DNA of 6,495 bases from UBA4417 sp031550085 (GCA_031550085.1 JAVBOY010000010.1:1-6495), one strand, 5' to 3'. Positions 1-6,495 are shown, numbered from the stretch's first letter. Made by a program: numbers and translations. The notes: a model not told the origin generated them from the letters alone.

Positions 1-38
1 ATATTTCTCTTTATTCATTGCGGTTATATTATGAACCA

Positions 39-46
39 CAAAGTTA
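39..46 (-). promoter_or_regulatory. Possible leftward -7 promoter box (TAACTTTG)
   Basis: On the minus strand this reads TAACTTTG, a full match to the Bacteroidota -7 consensus TAnnTTTG. It would drive transcription out of the left edge of the window, divergent from the integrase. The -33 partner is poor: only TTTC about 21 bases upstream. A single 8-mer match in AT-rich DNA can arise by chance, so this is weak. Confidence 0.25.
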
Positions 47-90
47 GAAATTGAAATCGTCGCGCTCGAAAATCGATTGTAACTAACTAA

Positions 91-108
91 ATTTCAAATA
101 TTTCAAAG
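91..108. repeat. Tandem 9-bp repeat upstream of the integrase gene
   Basis: Two adjacent 9-mers, atttcaaat and atttcaaag, differ only in the last base. They lie about 70 bases before the integrase start. Short direct repeats beside a tyrosine recombinase gene can be arm-type binding sites, but two AT-rich copies are also compatible with chance. Confidence 0.4.
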
Positions 109-179
109 AACTATTTTAGATTTTAACGGGACAGTAATGGATTAGAAAGTAACTTTTTAATCACAAAAACTACAAAAAA

Positions 180-1424
180 ATGAAAACAAAAAGAAGCACA
201 TTCTCCCTGTTTTTCTACATCAACAAAAAGCGGGAAGACAAAGAAGGACAATGCCCGATCTTCCTCCGTATCAGTGTCAACAACACTCAAACTGCCGTCA
301 GCATTAAGCGTAAGATTCATGCGAAGGACTGGGATCCTAAAGGATTCCCAAAAAGGAATACAAGTGAAACTAAAGACCTGAACAACTACATCAATATTCT
401 CCGGAACAAACTTTTCACCATACAGGAAGAACTGGTATTGAAAGAAGATTACATTGATGCCGATATGTTCCGCATGGCATTGTTCGGAACCAGTAATGAA
501 ACACCGGTAATGGTTATGAGCCTTTACCGGGAACAGATGGACAAAGAACTTATTTTATTTTCAAAGGGTGCGAAAAAAACGAATTCCGATTATGGCCATT
601 TTAAATGTTCCGCCCGGTGCTTGACCGGATATTTAATGGAAAAATGGAGGGTTACGGATATTATGGTTCGGAAAATAGATAAAGCCTTTGTTATGGGCTT
701 TGTTGAATATTTGCAATTACGTCCCACTTTGGGATATAACCGGCAGGTGCGGATGTTGGAAAAACTAAAAAACGTATTGGAAAGAGCCGTCGAAAAAGAA
801 GTGATTGCTAAAAATCCCTTTCAGAGGATAGATTTGAGAAGGGAGGAAGAGAAAGGTCAGGTTTACTTGGAAGAGGAGGAAGTACAACAATTTTTGAAGA
901 CTTCGTATTCACATAAATCTTTGAAAGATGAAAGTAAATACTTTTCTTTTTCCATGTACACCGGTATGGCAAATATAGACGTTCAAAACCTGACCAGAGG
1001 GAAATTACATAAAATAAATGACCAATGGTGGGTTCAAATTTACCGTGAAAAATCGGGTGAATTTTCCAATATTTTGTTACTTCCACAAGCTATGGATATT
1101 ATTCGTCTTTACCAACCCAACTTTGAAACCATGCCTTTACATGAAAAAATTTTCCCCGCCGTAGGAAGTCTGGTAAAAAGAAATTTGCTGCTAAAAGAGA
1201 TAGCCAAAGAAAGCGGGATCCATAAAAAGTTAACCACACACGTGGCACGCCATACCTTTGCCACGACCATTACGCTTACCAATGACGTTCCACTGGAAAC
1301 TGTGGGAAAGATGCTTGGACATAAATCCGTTCTTATGACTCAACGCTATGCTAGAATTGTGGATAATAAAATCAAGAAGGATATGGATGGGTTAAGCAAT
1401 AAATTGTCGGCAATTTATCAATAA
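180..1424 (+). CDS. Tyrosine recombinase / site-specific integrase of a Bacteroidota mobile element
   Basis: This 414-residue protein would catalyse integration and excision of the element through a covalent 3'-phosphotyrosine intermediate. Residues ~8-90 form the N-terminal arm-binding domain typical of Bacteroidota integrases (FSLFFYINKKR, then a strand-rich part with the WDPKG motif). Residues ~110-215 look like the SAM-like core-binding domain. Residues ~230-405 are the catalytic domain. Visible catalytic residues are Lys291, His354-x-x-Arg357 (HVARH), His381 (LGHKS) and nucleophile Tyr390 (TQRYARI). The usual first Arg of the family (TGxR) is Ala264 here (YTGMANID), a deviation also known in the IntDOT branch of Bacteroides conjugative elements. 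The length is normal and the gene intact. The ATG at 180 follows an A-rich leader with no Shine-Dalgarno sequence. The gene converges on the PIN-like gene across a shared terminator. Family assignment is very sure; the element type (conjugative element, mobilizable island or prophage) is not shown. Confidence 0.96.
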   Translation: MKTKRSTFSLFFYINKKREDKEGQCPIFLRISVNNTQTAVSIKRKIHAKDWDPKGFPKRNTSETKDLNNYINILRNKLFTIQEELVLKEDYIDADMFRMALFGTSNETPVMVMSLYREQMDKELILFSKGAKKTNSDYGHFKCSARCLTGYLMEKWRVTDIMVRKIDKAFVMGFVEYLQLRPTLGYNRQVRMLEKLKNVLERAVEKEVIAKNPFQRIDLRREEEKGQVYLEEEEVQQFLKTSYSHKSLKDESKYFSFSMYTGMANIDVQNLTRGKLHKINDQWWVQIYREKSGEFSNILLLPQAMDIIRLYQPNFETMPLHEKIFPAVGSLVKRNLLLKEIAKESGIHKKLTTHVARHTFATTITLTNDVPLETVGKMLGHKSVLMTQRYARIVDNKIKKDMDGLSNKLSAIYQ

Positions 1425-1435
1425 GCCAACTAATT

Positions 1436-1484
1436 AAAACAAAACCGGCTCGCAATTCATTTAAACTGCGAGCCGAATTGTTTT
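1436..1484. terminator. Bidirectional Rho-independent terminator between convergent genes
   Basis: A perfect 9-bp GC-rich stem (CGGCTCGCA at 1446-1454 with TGCGAGCCG at 1467-1475) encloses a 12-base loop. On the minus strand the stem is followed at once by GTTTTGTTTT, a good U-tract for stopping transcripts of the PIN-like gene. On the plus strand it is followed by AATTGTTTT, a weaker tract for the integrase transcript, whose stop codon ends 21 bases before the stem. The position between two converging genes fits a shared terminator. Confidence 0.9.
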
Positions 1485-1492
1485 ACCTACTT

Positions 1493-1508
1493 ACTAAAGT
1501 ACTTTAGT
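1493..1508. repeat. Perfect 16-bp palindrome
   Basis: ACTAAAGTACTTTAGT equals its own reverse complement with no spacer. It lies between the terminator and the 3' end of the PIN-like gene, so it is not placed as a promoter operator. With no loop and no T-run it is not a terminator either. It could be a binding site for a dimeric protein or part of a recombination site; the function is unknown. Confidence 0.7.
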
Positions 1509-1568
1509 TAAATGAAATAAATTAGACTTGGAACTAATACTCATGGGGTTGCAGCCAAAGCAATCCTG

Positions 1569-1619
1569 TGTATTCGGTTGGCATTTTTGTGCCACTATTT
1601 GTATTCGGTTGGCATTTTT
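1569..1619. repeat. 20-bp direct repeat, 31-bp period, spanning the 3' end of the PIN-like gene
   Basis: The 20-mer tgtattcggttggcattttt occurs exactly at 1569-1588 and again at 1600-1619. The right copy encodes the last residues (MPTEYK) of the PIN-like protein; the left copy lies just past its stop codon, so the coding end is duplicated outside the gene. The 11 bases between copies contribute to a small 5-bp hairpin (TGGCA 1579-1583 with TGCCA 1590-1594). It may be a recombination seam, a paired recombinase site, or a local slippage duplication. Confidence 0.85.
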
Positions 1620-3673
1620 TCTATTATTGAATGTATTTTATCGTCTTTCTTACTTTTTGAAAATAGTCTACACCAACAAAAATATATTAATGTAAAAACT
1701 CCAATTGCGAGTCCGGTATTTATGGCTCTCATCCAGTCACGTATTGTTTCACTTGGATTATTATCAATATAATTTACAAGTTTTTTCACATAGTTGTATT
1801 CCCAGTCCGAACAAAATATTTGAAGGAAATAGAATAAGACAATTAAACCAATTAATGGCAATAACCAATACGCTGGTCGTTCCCAGTTATCAATTTTTTT
1901 CTTAATATGTTCAGTTTGCAGTATTTCCTTCAATAATTTGTTTTCCTGTTCTCTTTGTGTTAATTTTTGTATTTGGTCACTTGACTTTTGTTCAAGGACT
2001 TCAATTTTTTCATTTGTTGTTTGTCTATGAATTTCAAGTTCAGATTTTAGAGTTTCATGTTCGCTTCCAATTTCTTCAACTTTCCTTTCGAGTTCGGTTT
2101 TAACAAAGGCTTTTGTTCGTTCAAGTATTTCATCGTCTTTTATTCCATTTTCTAAAATACCATCAAATTTCTTTTGTATCAATGCTTGAGCTATGTACCT
2201 TTGTTGATTGAAGTTCTCAGTCATTTCACTAATACCAGCTAAAATAATCTGAATTTTTTCGCTGTCAATTTGTGGTTCCCCACTCGGTAAGTTTAGGAAA
2301 CTAACAAAACTTTTAAAGTCGTCATCCGATCTGTTTATGTAGCGAAGCAAAATACTTAACCATTGACTTGGAAGAATAACAATAGGTGTAACTGTATTTC
2401 TGTAATAGTCCCAACGTCTTAATGATTGGTCCGTTGAAACAATGAACTGTTTTGTTTCAAAAATACTTGAATTTTTGCCATCACGTTTAGTTTCGACAAG
2501 AAGAATATTTAGAGCATCAACAATATCACCATTTATGCCATGCCTTGCACCATCAGTATTTTTATAGGTACAAATGCTCGCCGAAATTTCATTGATTGTT
2601 TTTTCAACTTTATCGTCTTTTTCATCAAAGGGTATTTTGTAGTCGGTCGTTATGCTAAAGTCCGTTTTGAATTTTTCGTATAGATTCAAAATGAAACCTT
2701 CAAATAATTCTATGCTGTCATTGGCTTTTCCTGCTCTCCATTTATAATAGAAATCATAAACATCACTTAGGCTATTAAAATATTTTTCCTGAAATATTTC
2801 GGGATTAATTTTTTTGATTAGAGGTGTTCTCTTTAGCTTATCAAGATAAAATGCTATTGTGTCTTTAAATTCAGTTTCGCTAAATTTAGAAATTACTAAT
2901 TGTGTACTTGCTTCGAGAAACTTTCTTAAAAAAGTATTAGTTCGATTTTGCCTATTAAGTCCATTTATTCCCAATGCTCTAAAAATTACATTGGTGTCCA
3001 AATAAAAGGTTTTGTTTTTTAGATTGTACAATTGAATGTGGGTTCCTCCCCCATTGTTGGAAATCATACAATATTCCAACGCGTAACTGGCGATGTCAAA
3101 TATGGCTTTGTTTTTATCATTATTATCCCAAGATAAAAATTCATTTATTATTTCTCTTTCAATGGCTGTGTAAGTATGAGATTCTACGTTTATAAGGTCT
3201 TCTATTTTCTTTTTGCTATCAAGTAGTTTTTTAAAACTTTCGATATTAGTACTTAAAAGCTCATACAGAAAACGGTATATAATTTCCTTTGAATTGCTAC
3301 CTGTTACATGTTTTTCCTTTTCAAATTCTCCTATAAAATAATCAATTGTTTTGTTTGATAGTTTAGATTCAATTACTTGTTTCCTTTTTTCTGAAAGACA
3401 AACAATAATGTCGTCATTTTTTTTATTAACCAAAAAACCATCTTCTTTATCACTGGTAACGATAGCTTTTACCTCTTCTTCAAGTAAATATAAATTATAT
3501 GATTTGTGAATTAAATCTATTAATTGATGGATGTTAATTGTCCTATTACCATTGCTTAGAAGGGCAGATTCAATAATCTTTCTTATAATAGTTTTTGGCG
3601 CAACCTCATAGTTGTTATCAGCATACAAAACTGCTGCTAAACGGAATAATTGATTCTTTAAATCTGTTGTCAT
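1595..3673 (-). CDS. PIN-like nuclease domain protein with coiled coil and two C-terminal membrane segments
   Basis: This 692-residue protein is not from a family I can name. Residues ~1-105 look like helical or winged-helix segments. Residues ~220-440 resemble a PIN RNase domain: FYLDTNVIF with Asp226 as first acid, SETEF (Glu267 or Glu269), GDIVDALNIL (Asp383 or Asp386), and FIVSTDQSL with Asp415. These four acids would bind the metal ions for RNA cleavage. The spacing between the second and third acids is long for a PIN domain, suggesting an insert. Residues ~512-595 are charged and coiled-coil-like. Two hydrophobic stretches (~601-620 and ~653-671) flanked by basic residues suggest a membrane hairpin with both ends in the cytoplasm. 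The gene is AT-rich in sampled lines (30-35% GC against 32-50% for the ATPase gene), has its own promoter, and lies between the integrase and an operon, as cargo would. A defence or toxin-like RNase is an inference from architecture and position. The ATG at 3673 lacks a Shine-Dalgarno sequence, as expected here. Confidence 0.8.
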   Translation of the reverse strand: MTTDLKNQLFRLAAVLYADNNYEVAPKTIIRKIIESALLSNGNRTINIHQLIDLIHKSYNLYLLEEEVKAIVTSDKEDGFLVNKKNDDIIVCLSEKRKQVIESKLSNKTIDYFIGEFEKEKHVTGSNSKEIIYRFLYELLSTNIESFKKLLDSKKKIEDLINVESHTYTAIEREIINEFLSWDNNDKNKAIFDIASYALEYCMISNNGGGTHIQLYNLKNKTFYLDTNVIFRALGINGLNRQNRTNTFLRKFLEASTQLVISKFSETEFKDTIAFYLDKLKRTPLIKKINPEIFQEKYFNSLSDVYDFYYKWRAGKANDSIELFEGFILNLYEKFKTDFSITTDYKIPFDEKDDKVEKTINEISASICTYKNTDGARHGINGDIVDALNILLVETKRDGKNSSIFETKQFIVSTDQSLRRWDYYRNTVTPIVILPSQWLSILLRYINRSDDDFKSFVSFLNLPSGEPQIDSEKIQIILAGISEMTENFNQQRYIAQALIQKKFDGILENGIKDDEILERTKAFVKTELERKVEEIGSEHETLKSELEIHRQTTNEKIEVLEQKSSDQIQKLTQREQENKLLKEILQTEHIKKKIDNWERPAYWLLPLIGLIVLFYFLQIFCSDWEYNYVKKLVNYIDNNPSETIRDWMRAINTGLAIGVFTLIYFCWCRLFSKSKKDDKIHSIIEKMPTEYK

Positions 3674-3833
3674 ATTGAGTTTATATTTCGTCCTAAAACT
3701 TCGATAATTATGGATAATAATATTTGCTGTAAGATTACTATGAATGCTATTTTTTTAATAAAATCAAACGTCTTTATATTTTATGCAAAGTTACGCAAAA
3801 AACTGAAACACAAAAACATATTAGCCCTATTAT
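3674..3833. other. Intergenic leader between the RadA-like ATPase gene and the PIN-like gene
   Basis: These 160 bases are very AT-rich and hold no supported gene. The ATPase operon enters from the right and the PIN-like gene starts at the left edge. A good Bacteroidota promoter for the PIN-like gene lies within it, leaving a predicted leader of about 105 bases. No clear terminator hairpin for the ATPase transcript is seen, so read-through into the PIN-like gene is possible. Confidence 0.6.
3786..3814 (-). promoter_or_regulatory. Bacteroidota-type promoter for the PIN-like gene
   Basis: Read on the minus strand, TTTG at 3814-3811 is followed after 17 bases by TAACTTTG at 3793-3786. These match the Bacteroidota -33 (TTTG) and -7 (TAnnTTTG) elements; the spacing is at the short end but reasonable. 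Transcription would begin near 3779, about 105 bases before the start codon. This would give the PIN-like gene expression independent of the upstream operon. Confidence 0.6.
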
Positions 3834-5780
3834 CTACCAAACCTCCATTTCCCCACACTTTCCGAAACGGTTCTTATGCCCGATGGTGGAAGCGATTCCA
3901 TTTTCAACACAAATTACGACATCCACATCATGCTCGTATTCCTGGGAGCCTTTGAATTTTCCGTCTTTGGTGCATTGGAGAATGTGGATAAAAATTTTGC
4001 CGGGATATTGTTTTCTGAGGTTCCGGAGGGCTTCGGGGGAGAGTTGAAAGGTGTTGACACTATCAATGACAATAACATCGTAGGGAGTCAGATTTTGGGG
4101 TAAATAGTCGGCAACGATAAGTTGCGGATGGTCGGCTTCCAGGCGGTTTAACTTGTCTTTGAATGTGTGGTTGATTCCTTCTTCAATGGTAGCAAACAAT
4201 ACTTTTTTATGGAGTTCCGAGGCTAAATAGTTGGCAAAGAGGATGCAAAAGGTGGTTTTACCGCCGCCGGGCATTCCATATACCATAGCGGAGAAGTTTA
4301 CGCTTGGATTGCCTATCAATTCTTTAAACTTTCCGTCAAAGTTCAGGGTCTGAAATTCCATTTTTACAATATCAGTGCTTCGCATGATGGTTTCACCGGT
4401 TCCGCTTAAGGCGGGTTGTTTGGCTTTGCCGTTGATGGCGTTGCCAATAACATTTGCCAGTAAGTTGGAGGTTGTAGCAACCAGAAAGGGAGGGATTTGT
4501 CCCAAATCCGTTATGCCCGCCAACCCCATCAATCCGTTGAGTTGCTGTTCGGATATGGTTAAATCGCTTTCCTTGTCCAAGTAGTGTTCGAGGGTCTCGT
4601 ACATGTCGGCAATGGCTTTGCCATAGGTGGGGTCATTTTGCAGTTGTTCCATTTGTTTTTCCAATGCCGTTAACAGGCGTTCGGCACGTTGAGCTTTTAT
4701 TTTTTCATCCTGGACACCGAATAAAGCGATAAAGCGTTTGATGAGCTTGACGGCCGGATGAACCTCAAGCCCATCCAAAATAGCTTTGTATTTTGCGTAT
4801 TTTTCCGTTTCAATTGTGATTAAGATTTGATTTCCCATGAGTTTGTAACACTTGAGCAGTTCGTCCTGAATATTCATGATCATTTCCGAATGTTCGGACG
4901 ATTTACGGATCACTTGCTCTACGATTGCCTTTTGCAAGGATTTGATAAAAGCTACAATTTGAGGCTTGGTTTTCGTTTTGCCGTTCATGGTGATATACCG
5001 TTTGATAAACGCCACATCGGGGGCTAATTTGGCAACGGGTGTAGCAGGACGTGTCAAAAACATCGTCCCTTGCTTAAGGGCTTTGGTTATTTCCTGTTGT
5101 TGGTATTGCCAATCATTTCCCCTGCCGTTACCGGTAACGCTATACAGCGGGTTTCCATCCGAGGTATAGGAAATATCCCGGATGTTCTCCTTGATTAGGG
5201 TTTTTCCGTCATTATCGAACCAATACAGGTTTTGCCCAATTTTATATTTGGCTTTCTGTTTTTTGTGGGTGTTTTTTTTATTCTTGTCCTTAGTCTCTTT
5301 TACTACCATAGCTTTTCGTTCAATTATACGAATAACTTGATTTGTTCCTGCTTTGACAATTTTGAACGTTATGTTTTCTTCAGTTAAGGGGATTTCTTCG
5401 AGTTGTTTGACCAGTTCATCCAATTTACTTCGTTTTATCAGTGTTGCATGCATCAGGTTATTGACTTGCACGCCTTTTTGAATGTCCATGGCTTTAAAAT
5501 TCTTGTTATCGCTGAATTTAACCATGACAATCATATTAAAATCATTTTTTACCTGTTTGGACTGAACGACCTCAGTAGCAGAATTTTCATTTGCTTGAGG
5601 TTGCAACTGGTTGTTGAGTTTTTCGACGAAGGTGTCGATAAATGCCTTTATATCCTCGTCTTTTTGGTATAAATCGAGGTTTTCAACCAAGAATTGGTAT
5701 TCGGGCTGTTTCAGGGCTTTGGGTAAAATAGCCTGGTCTAATTGGGGATAGGCTATGGCGATGTTTTCTAAGGTTATCAT
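3834..5780 (-). CDS. RadA/Sms-like RecA-fold ATPase with a long unrecognised N-terminal region
   Basis: The last ~170 of 648 residues form a RecA-type ATPase core: Walker A GMPGGGKTT (502-510, Lys508, Thr509), a candidate catalytic acid in ATIEEG (Glu533/534), Walker B DVIVIDS (Asp573), and KNRFG (636-640), the signature of RadA/Sms branch-migration helicases. The neighbouring order (IDS, then a TKDG segment, then EHDVDVV, then KNRFG) also follows RadA. Two RadA parts are missing: the N-terminal zinc ribbon (no paired CxxC) and the C-terminal Lon-like domain, since the protein ends 8 residues after KNRFG. The first ~490 residues are not recognised: a small alpha/beta-looking segment (~82-156), a Lys-rich linker (~160-178), a strand-rich SH3-like segment (~178-235), then helices with an internal repeat (254 onward and 342 onward). 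The ATG at 5780 is 6 bases after the preceding gene, so coupled translation is likely. A role in recombination, replication or transfer of element DNA is inferred. Confidence 0.85.
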   Translation of the reverse strand: MITLENIAIAYPQLDQAILPKALKQPEYQFLVENLDLYQKDEDIKAFIDTFVEKLNNQLQPQANENSATEVVQSKQVKNDFNMIVMVKFSDNKNFKAMDIQKGVQVNNLMHATLIKRSKLDELVKQLEEIPLTEENITFKIVKAGTNQVIRIIERKAMVVKETKDKNKKNTHKKQKAKYKIGQNLYWFDNDGKTLIKENIRDISYTSDGNPLYSVTGNGRGNDWQYQQQEITKALKQGTMFLTRPATPVAKLAPDVAFIKRYITMNGKTKTKPQIVAFIKSLQKAIVEQVIRKSSEHSEMIMNIQDELLKCYKLMGNQILITIETEKYAKYKAILDGLEVHPAVKLIKRFIALFGVQDEKIKAQRAERLLTALEKQMEQLQNDPTYGKAIADMYETLEHYLDKESDLTISEQQLNGLMGLAGITDLGQIPPFLVATTSNLLANVIGNAINGKAKQPALSGTGETIMRSTDIVKMEFQTLNFDGKFKELIGNPSVNFSAMVYGMPGGGKTTFCILFANYLASELHKKVLFATIEEGINHTFKDKLNRLEADHPQLIVADYLPQNLTPYDVIVIDSVNTFQLSPEALRNLRKQYPGKIFIHILQCTKDGKFKGSQEYEHDVDVVICVENGIASTIGHKNRFGKCGEMEVW

Positions 5781-5786
5781 GGCGTT

Positions 5787-6482
5787 TTAATTTAAAAGGG
5801 CTAATAATTTGATTTTGGCTTGTGCTTTGACTTTGGCAATTCGGATGCGTTCGGCTTCTCCGGTATCGGTGAATGTTTGATTTTGCTGATACATTTTGGC
5901 GACTTCATTGGCGAGCCATTCCACTACATCGGCTTCGCTGCGTTTAAAGGTGTGCTTGTATTCAATCCATTGGGAGGGTTGGATGTGTTCTTTTTCGAGC
6001 AAATATTTGACTTCTACTTTTTGGTTGCCGATGGCGGAGGAATTGGTAAAGTCGACGGTTCGGGTTTTGACTTCTTCTACCATTCCGGCTAAGATTTTCG
6101 CCCGTTCGGAAGTGGGGTTTAAAGGATAATATTGTTTGAGGATTGCCAAACTCGGCATGACATCCACCATGCCCAAACCTGCAAAACCATGGGTTTGGTC
6201 TTTAATCATGGCAAACAGTTTTACCTCTAATTCCACCAATTTGGGGAATACCTGTTCCTGTAATTTTGGTTCCTGTTCCAATTCATCCTGAATAATCTTT
6301 ACATCGCTATCGTACAGGGAAACCGTACAATTCGACACCTGATGTATTACTTTTGCAACCGCAACGATATTCTTTTCGCTCACATCCCCCGACCAAGAAC
6401 TACCGACTTTTTGGAACCCGCCTGCATTGTCGATATATTGTAAAATATCAGGGTTTTTGATAATCATATCAAACCGCTGCAC
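5787..6482 (-). CDS. Protein of unknown function, probably in one operon with the RadA-like ATPase; 5' end uncertain
   Basis: I do not recognise this protein (231 residues from the GTG at 6482). It has no signal peptide and no membrane segment. It looks largely helical: residues ~35-95 and ~108-140 are predicted-helix-like, a segment rich in charged residues and possible strands follows (~140-180), and the C-terminal 30 residues form a basic helix (GEAERIRIAKVKAQAKIK). The start is not settled. The first ATG is at 6467 (residue 6), and no in-frame stop lies between the GTG and the window edge, so the gene may begin outside the window and this may be the C-terminal part of a larger protein. 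The stop is 6 bases before the ATPase ATG, which argues for co-transcription and a shared process, most likely element maintenance or transfer (inference). Confidence 0.7.
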   Translation of the reverse strand: MQRFDMIIKNPDILQYIDNAGGFQKVGSSWSGDVSEKNIVAVAKVIHQVSNCTVSLYDSDVKIIQDELEQEPKLQEQVFPKLVELEVKLFAMIKDQTHGFAGLGMVDVMPSLAILKQYYPLNPTSERAKILAGMVEEVKTRTVDFTNSSAIGNQKVEVKYLLEKEHIQPSQWIEYKHTFKRSEADVVEWLANEVAKMYQQNQTFTDTGEAERIRIAKVKAQAKIKLLALLN

Positions 6483-6495
6483 CGAGAGTGAAGAA

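Larger units (their letters stand above)
1..179. other. Non-coding region upstream of the integrase gene
   Basis: No credible gene is seen here. The stretch is AT-rich and ends in an A-rich leader directly before the integrase ATG, as is usual for Bacteroidota genes without a Shine-Dalgarno sequence. It contains a tandem pair of near-identical 9-mers (atttcaaat at 91-99, atttcaaag at 100-108), a short taac repeat just before them (80-88), and a CAAAGTTA box at 39-46. Being the 5' flank of a tyrosine recombinase gene, it is a plausible place for an element end and recombinase-binding sites, but no attachment core can be defined without the other end of the element. Confidence 0.5.

Noticed and set aside
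117..157. Integrase promoter boxes TAGATTTT (117-124) or TAACTTTT (150-157)
   Set aside because: Each matches the -7 consensus at 7 of 8 positions but neither has a TTTG at the right distance upstream, so no choice can be supported.
1579..1594. TGGCA/TGCCA hairpin as terminator of the PIN-like gene
   Set aside because: The stem is only 5 bp and no T-run follows on the minus strand; the 9-bp hairpin further downstream is far better.
1569..1619. Two repeats with a short spacer read as a CRISPR array
   Set aside because: Only two copies, a spacer of 11 bases, and one copy is coding; no cas gene is present.
3710..3955. Plus-strand open frame of 81 codons overlapping the end of the ATPase gene
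   Set aside because: It runs antisense across the RadA motif region and the promoter of the PIN-like gene, and its product looks like no known protein.
3834..4330. ATPase core as a host RadA gene
   Set aside because: The zinc ribbon and Lon-like domain of cellular RadA are missing and the N-terminal region is unrelated, so the symbol radA is not justified.
5403..5672. Plus-strand open frame of 89 codons, and similar ones at 4375-4584, 4827-5027 and 5820-6092
   Set aside because: All lie antisense inside genes with clear protein features and arise as shadow frames.

Overview
The window looks like one end of an integrated mobile element from a member of the Bacteroidota. Three things point to that phylum. 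The tyrosine recombinase has the Bacteroidota-type N-terminal arm and SAM-like architecture. Start codons sit behind A/T-rich leaders without Shine-Dalgarno sequences. A well-formed TTTG / TAnnTTTG (-33/-7) promoter lies in front of one gene. No rRNA, tRNA, CRISPR array or complete insertion sequence was seen.

Layout, left to right. Positions 1-179 are non-coding, with a possible leftward promoter and short tandem repeats. Positions 180-1424 (+) encode a tyrosine recombinase/integrase. Positions 1425-1594 form a convergent intergenic region with a strong bidirectional terminator, a perfect 16-bp palindrome and a 20-bp direct repeat whose second copy is the 3' end of the next gene. Positions 1595-3673 (-) encode an AT-rich 692-residue protein: a PIN-like nuclease domain with four candidate acidic residues, then a coiled coil and two C-terminal membrane segments. 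Positions 3674-3833 are intergenic and hold the promoter for that gene. Positions 3834-5780 (-) encode a 648-residue protein whose last ~170 residues are a RadA/Sms-like RecA-fold ATPase, preceded by about 490 residues of unrecognised domains. Positions 5787-6482 (-) encode a protein of unknown function; its frame stays open to the window edge, so it may be longer.

How the genes may work together (inference). The unknown protein and the RadA-like ATPase are separated by 6 bases on the same strand and probably form the 3' end of a larger operon for element DNA maintenance, processing or transfer. The PIN/membrane protein has its own promoter and lower GC in the lines sampled. It sits between that operon and the integrase, the usual place for accessory cargo, and its architecture would fit a membrane-tethered RNase of a defence or toxicity type. 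The integrase would move the whole unit. The most unusual items are the RadA-like core joined to a long new N-terminal part with an internal repeat, and the PIN-coiled coil-membrane protein.
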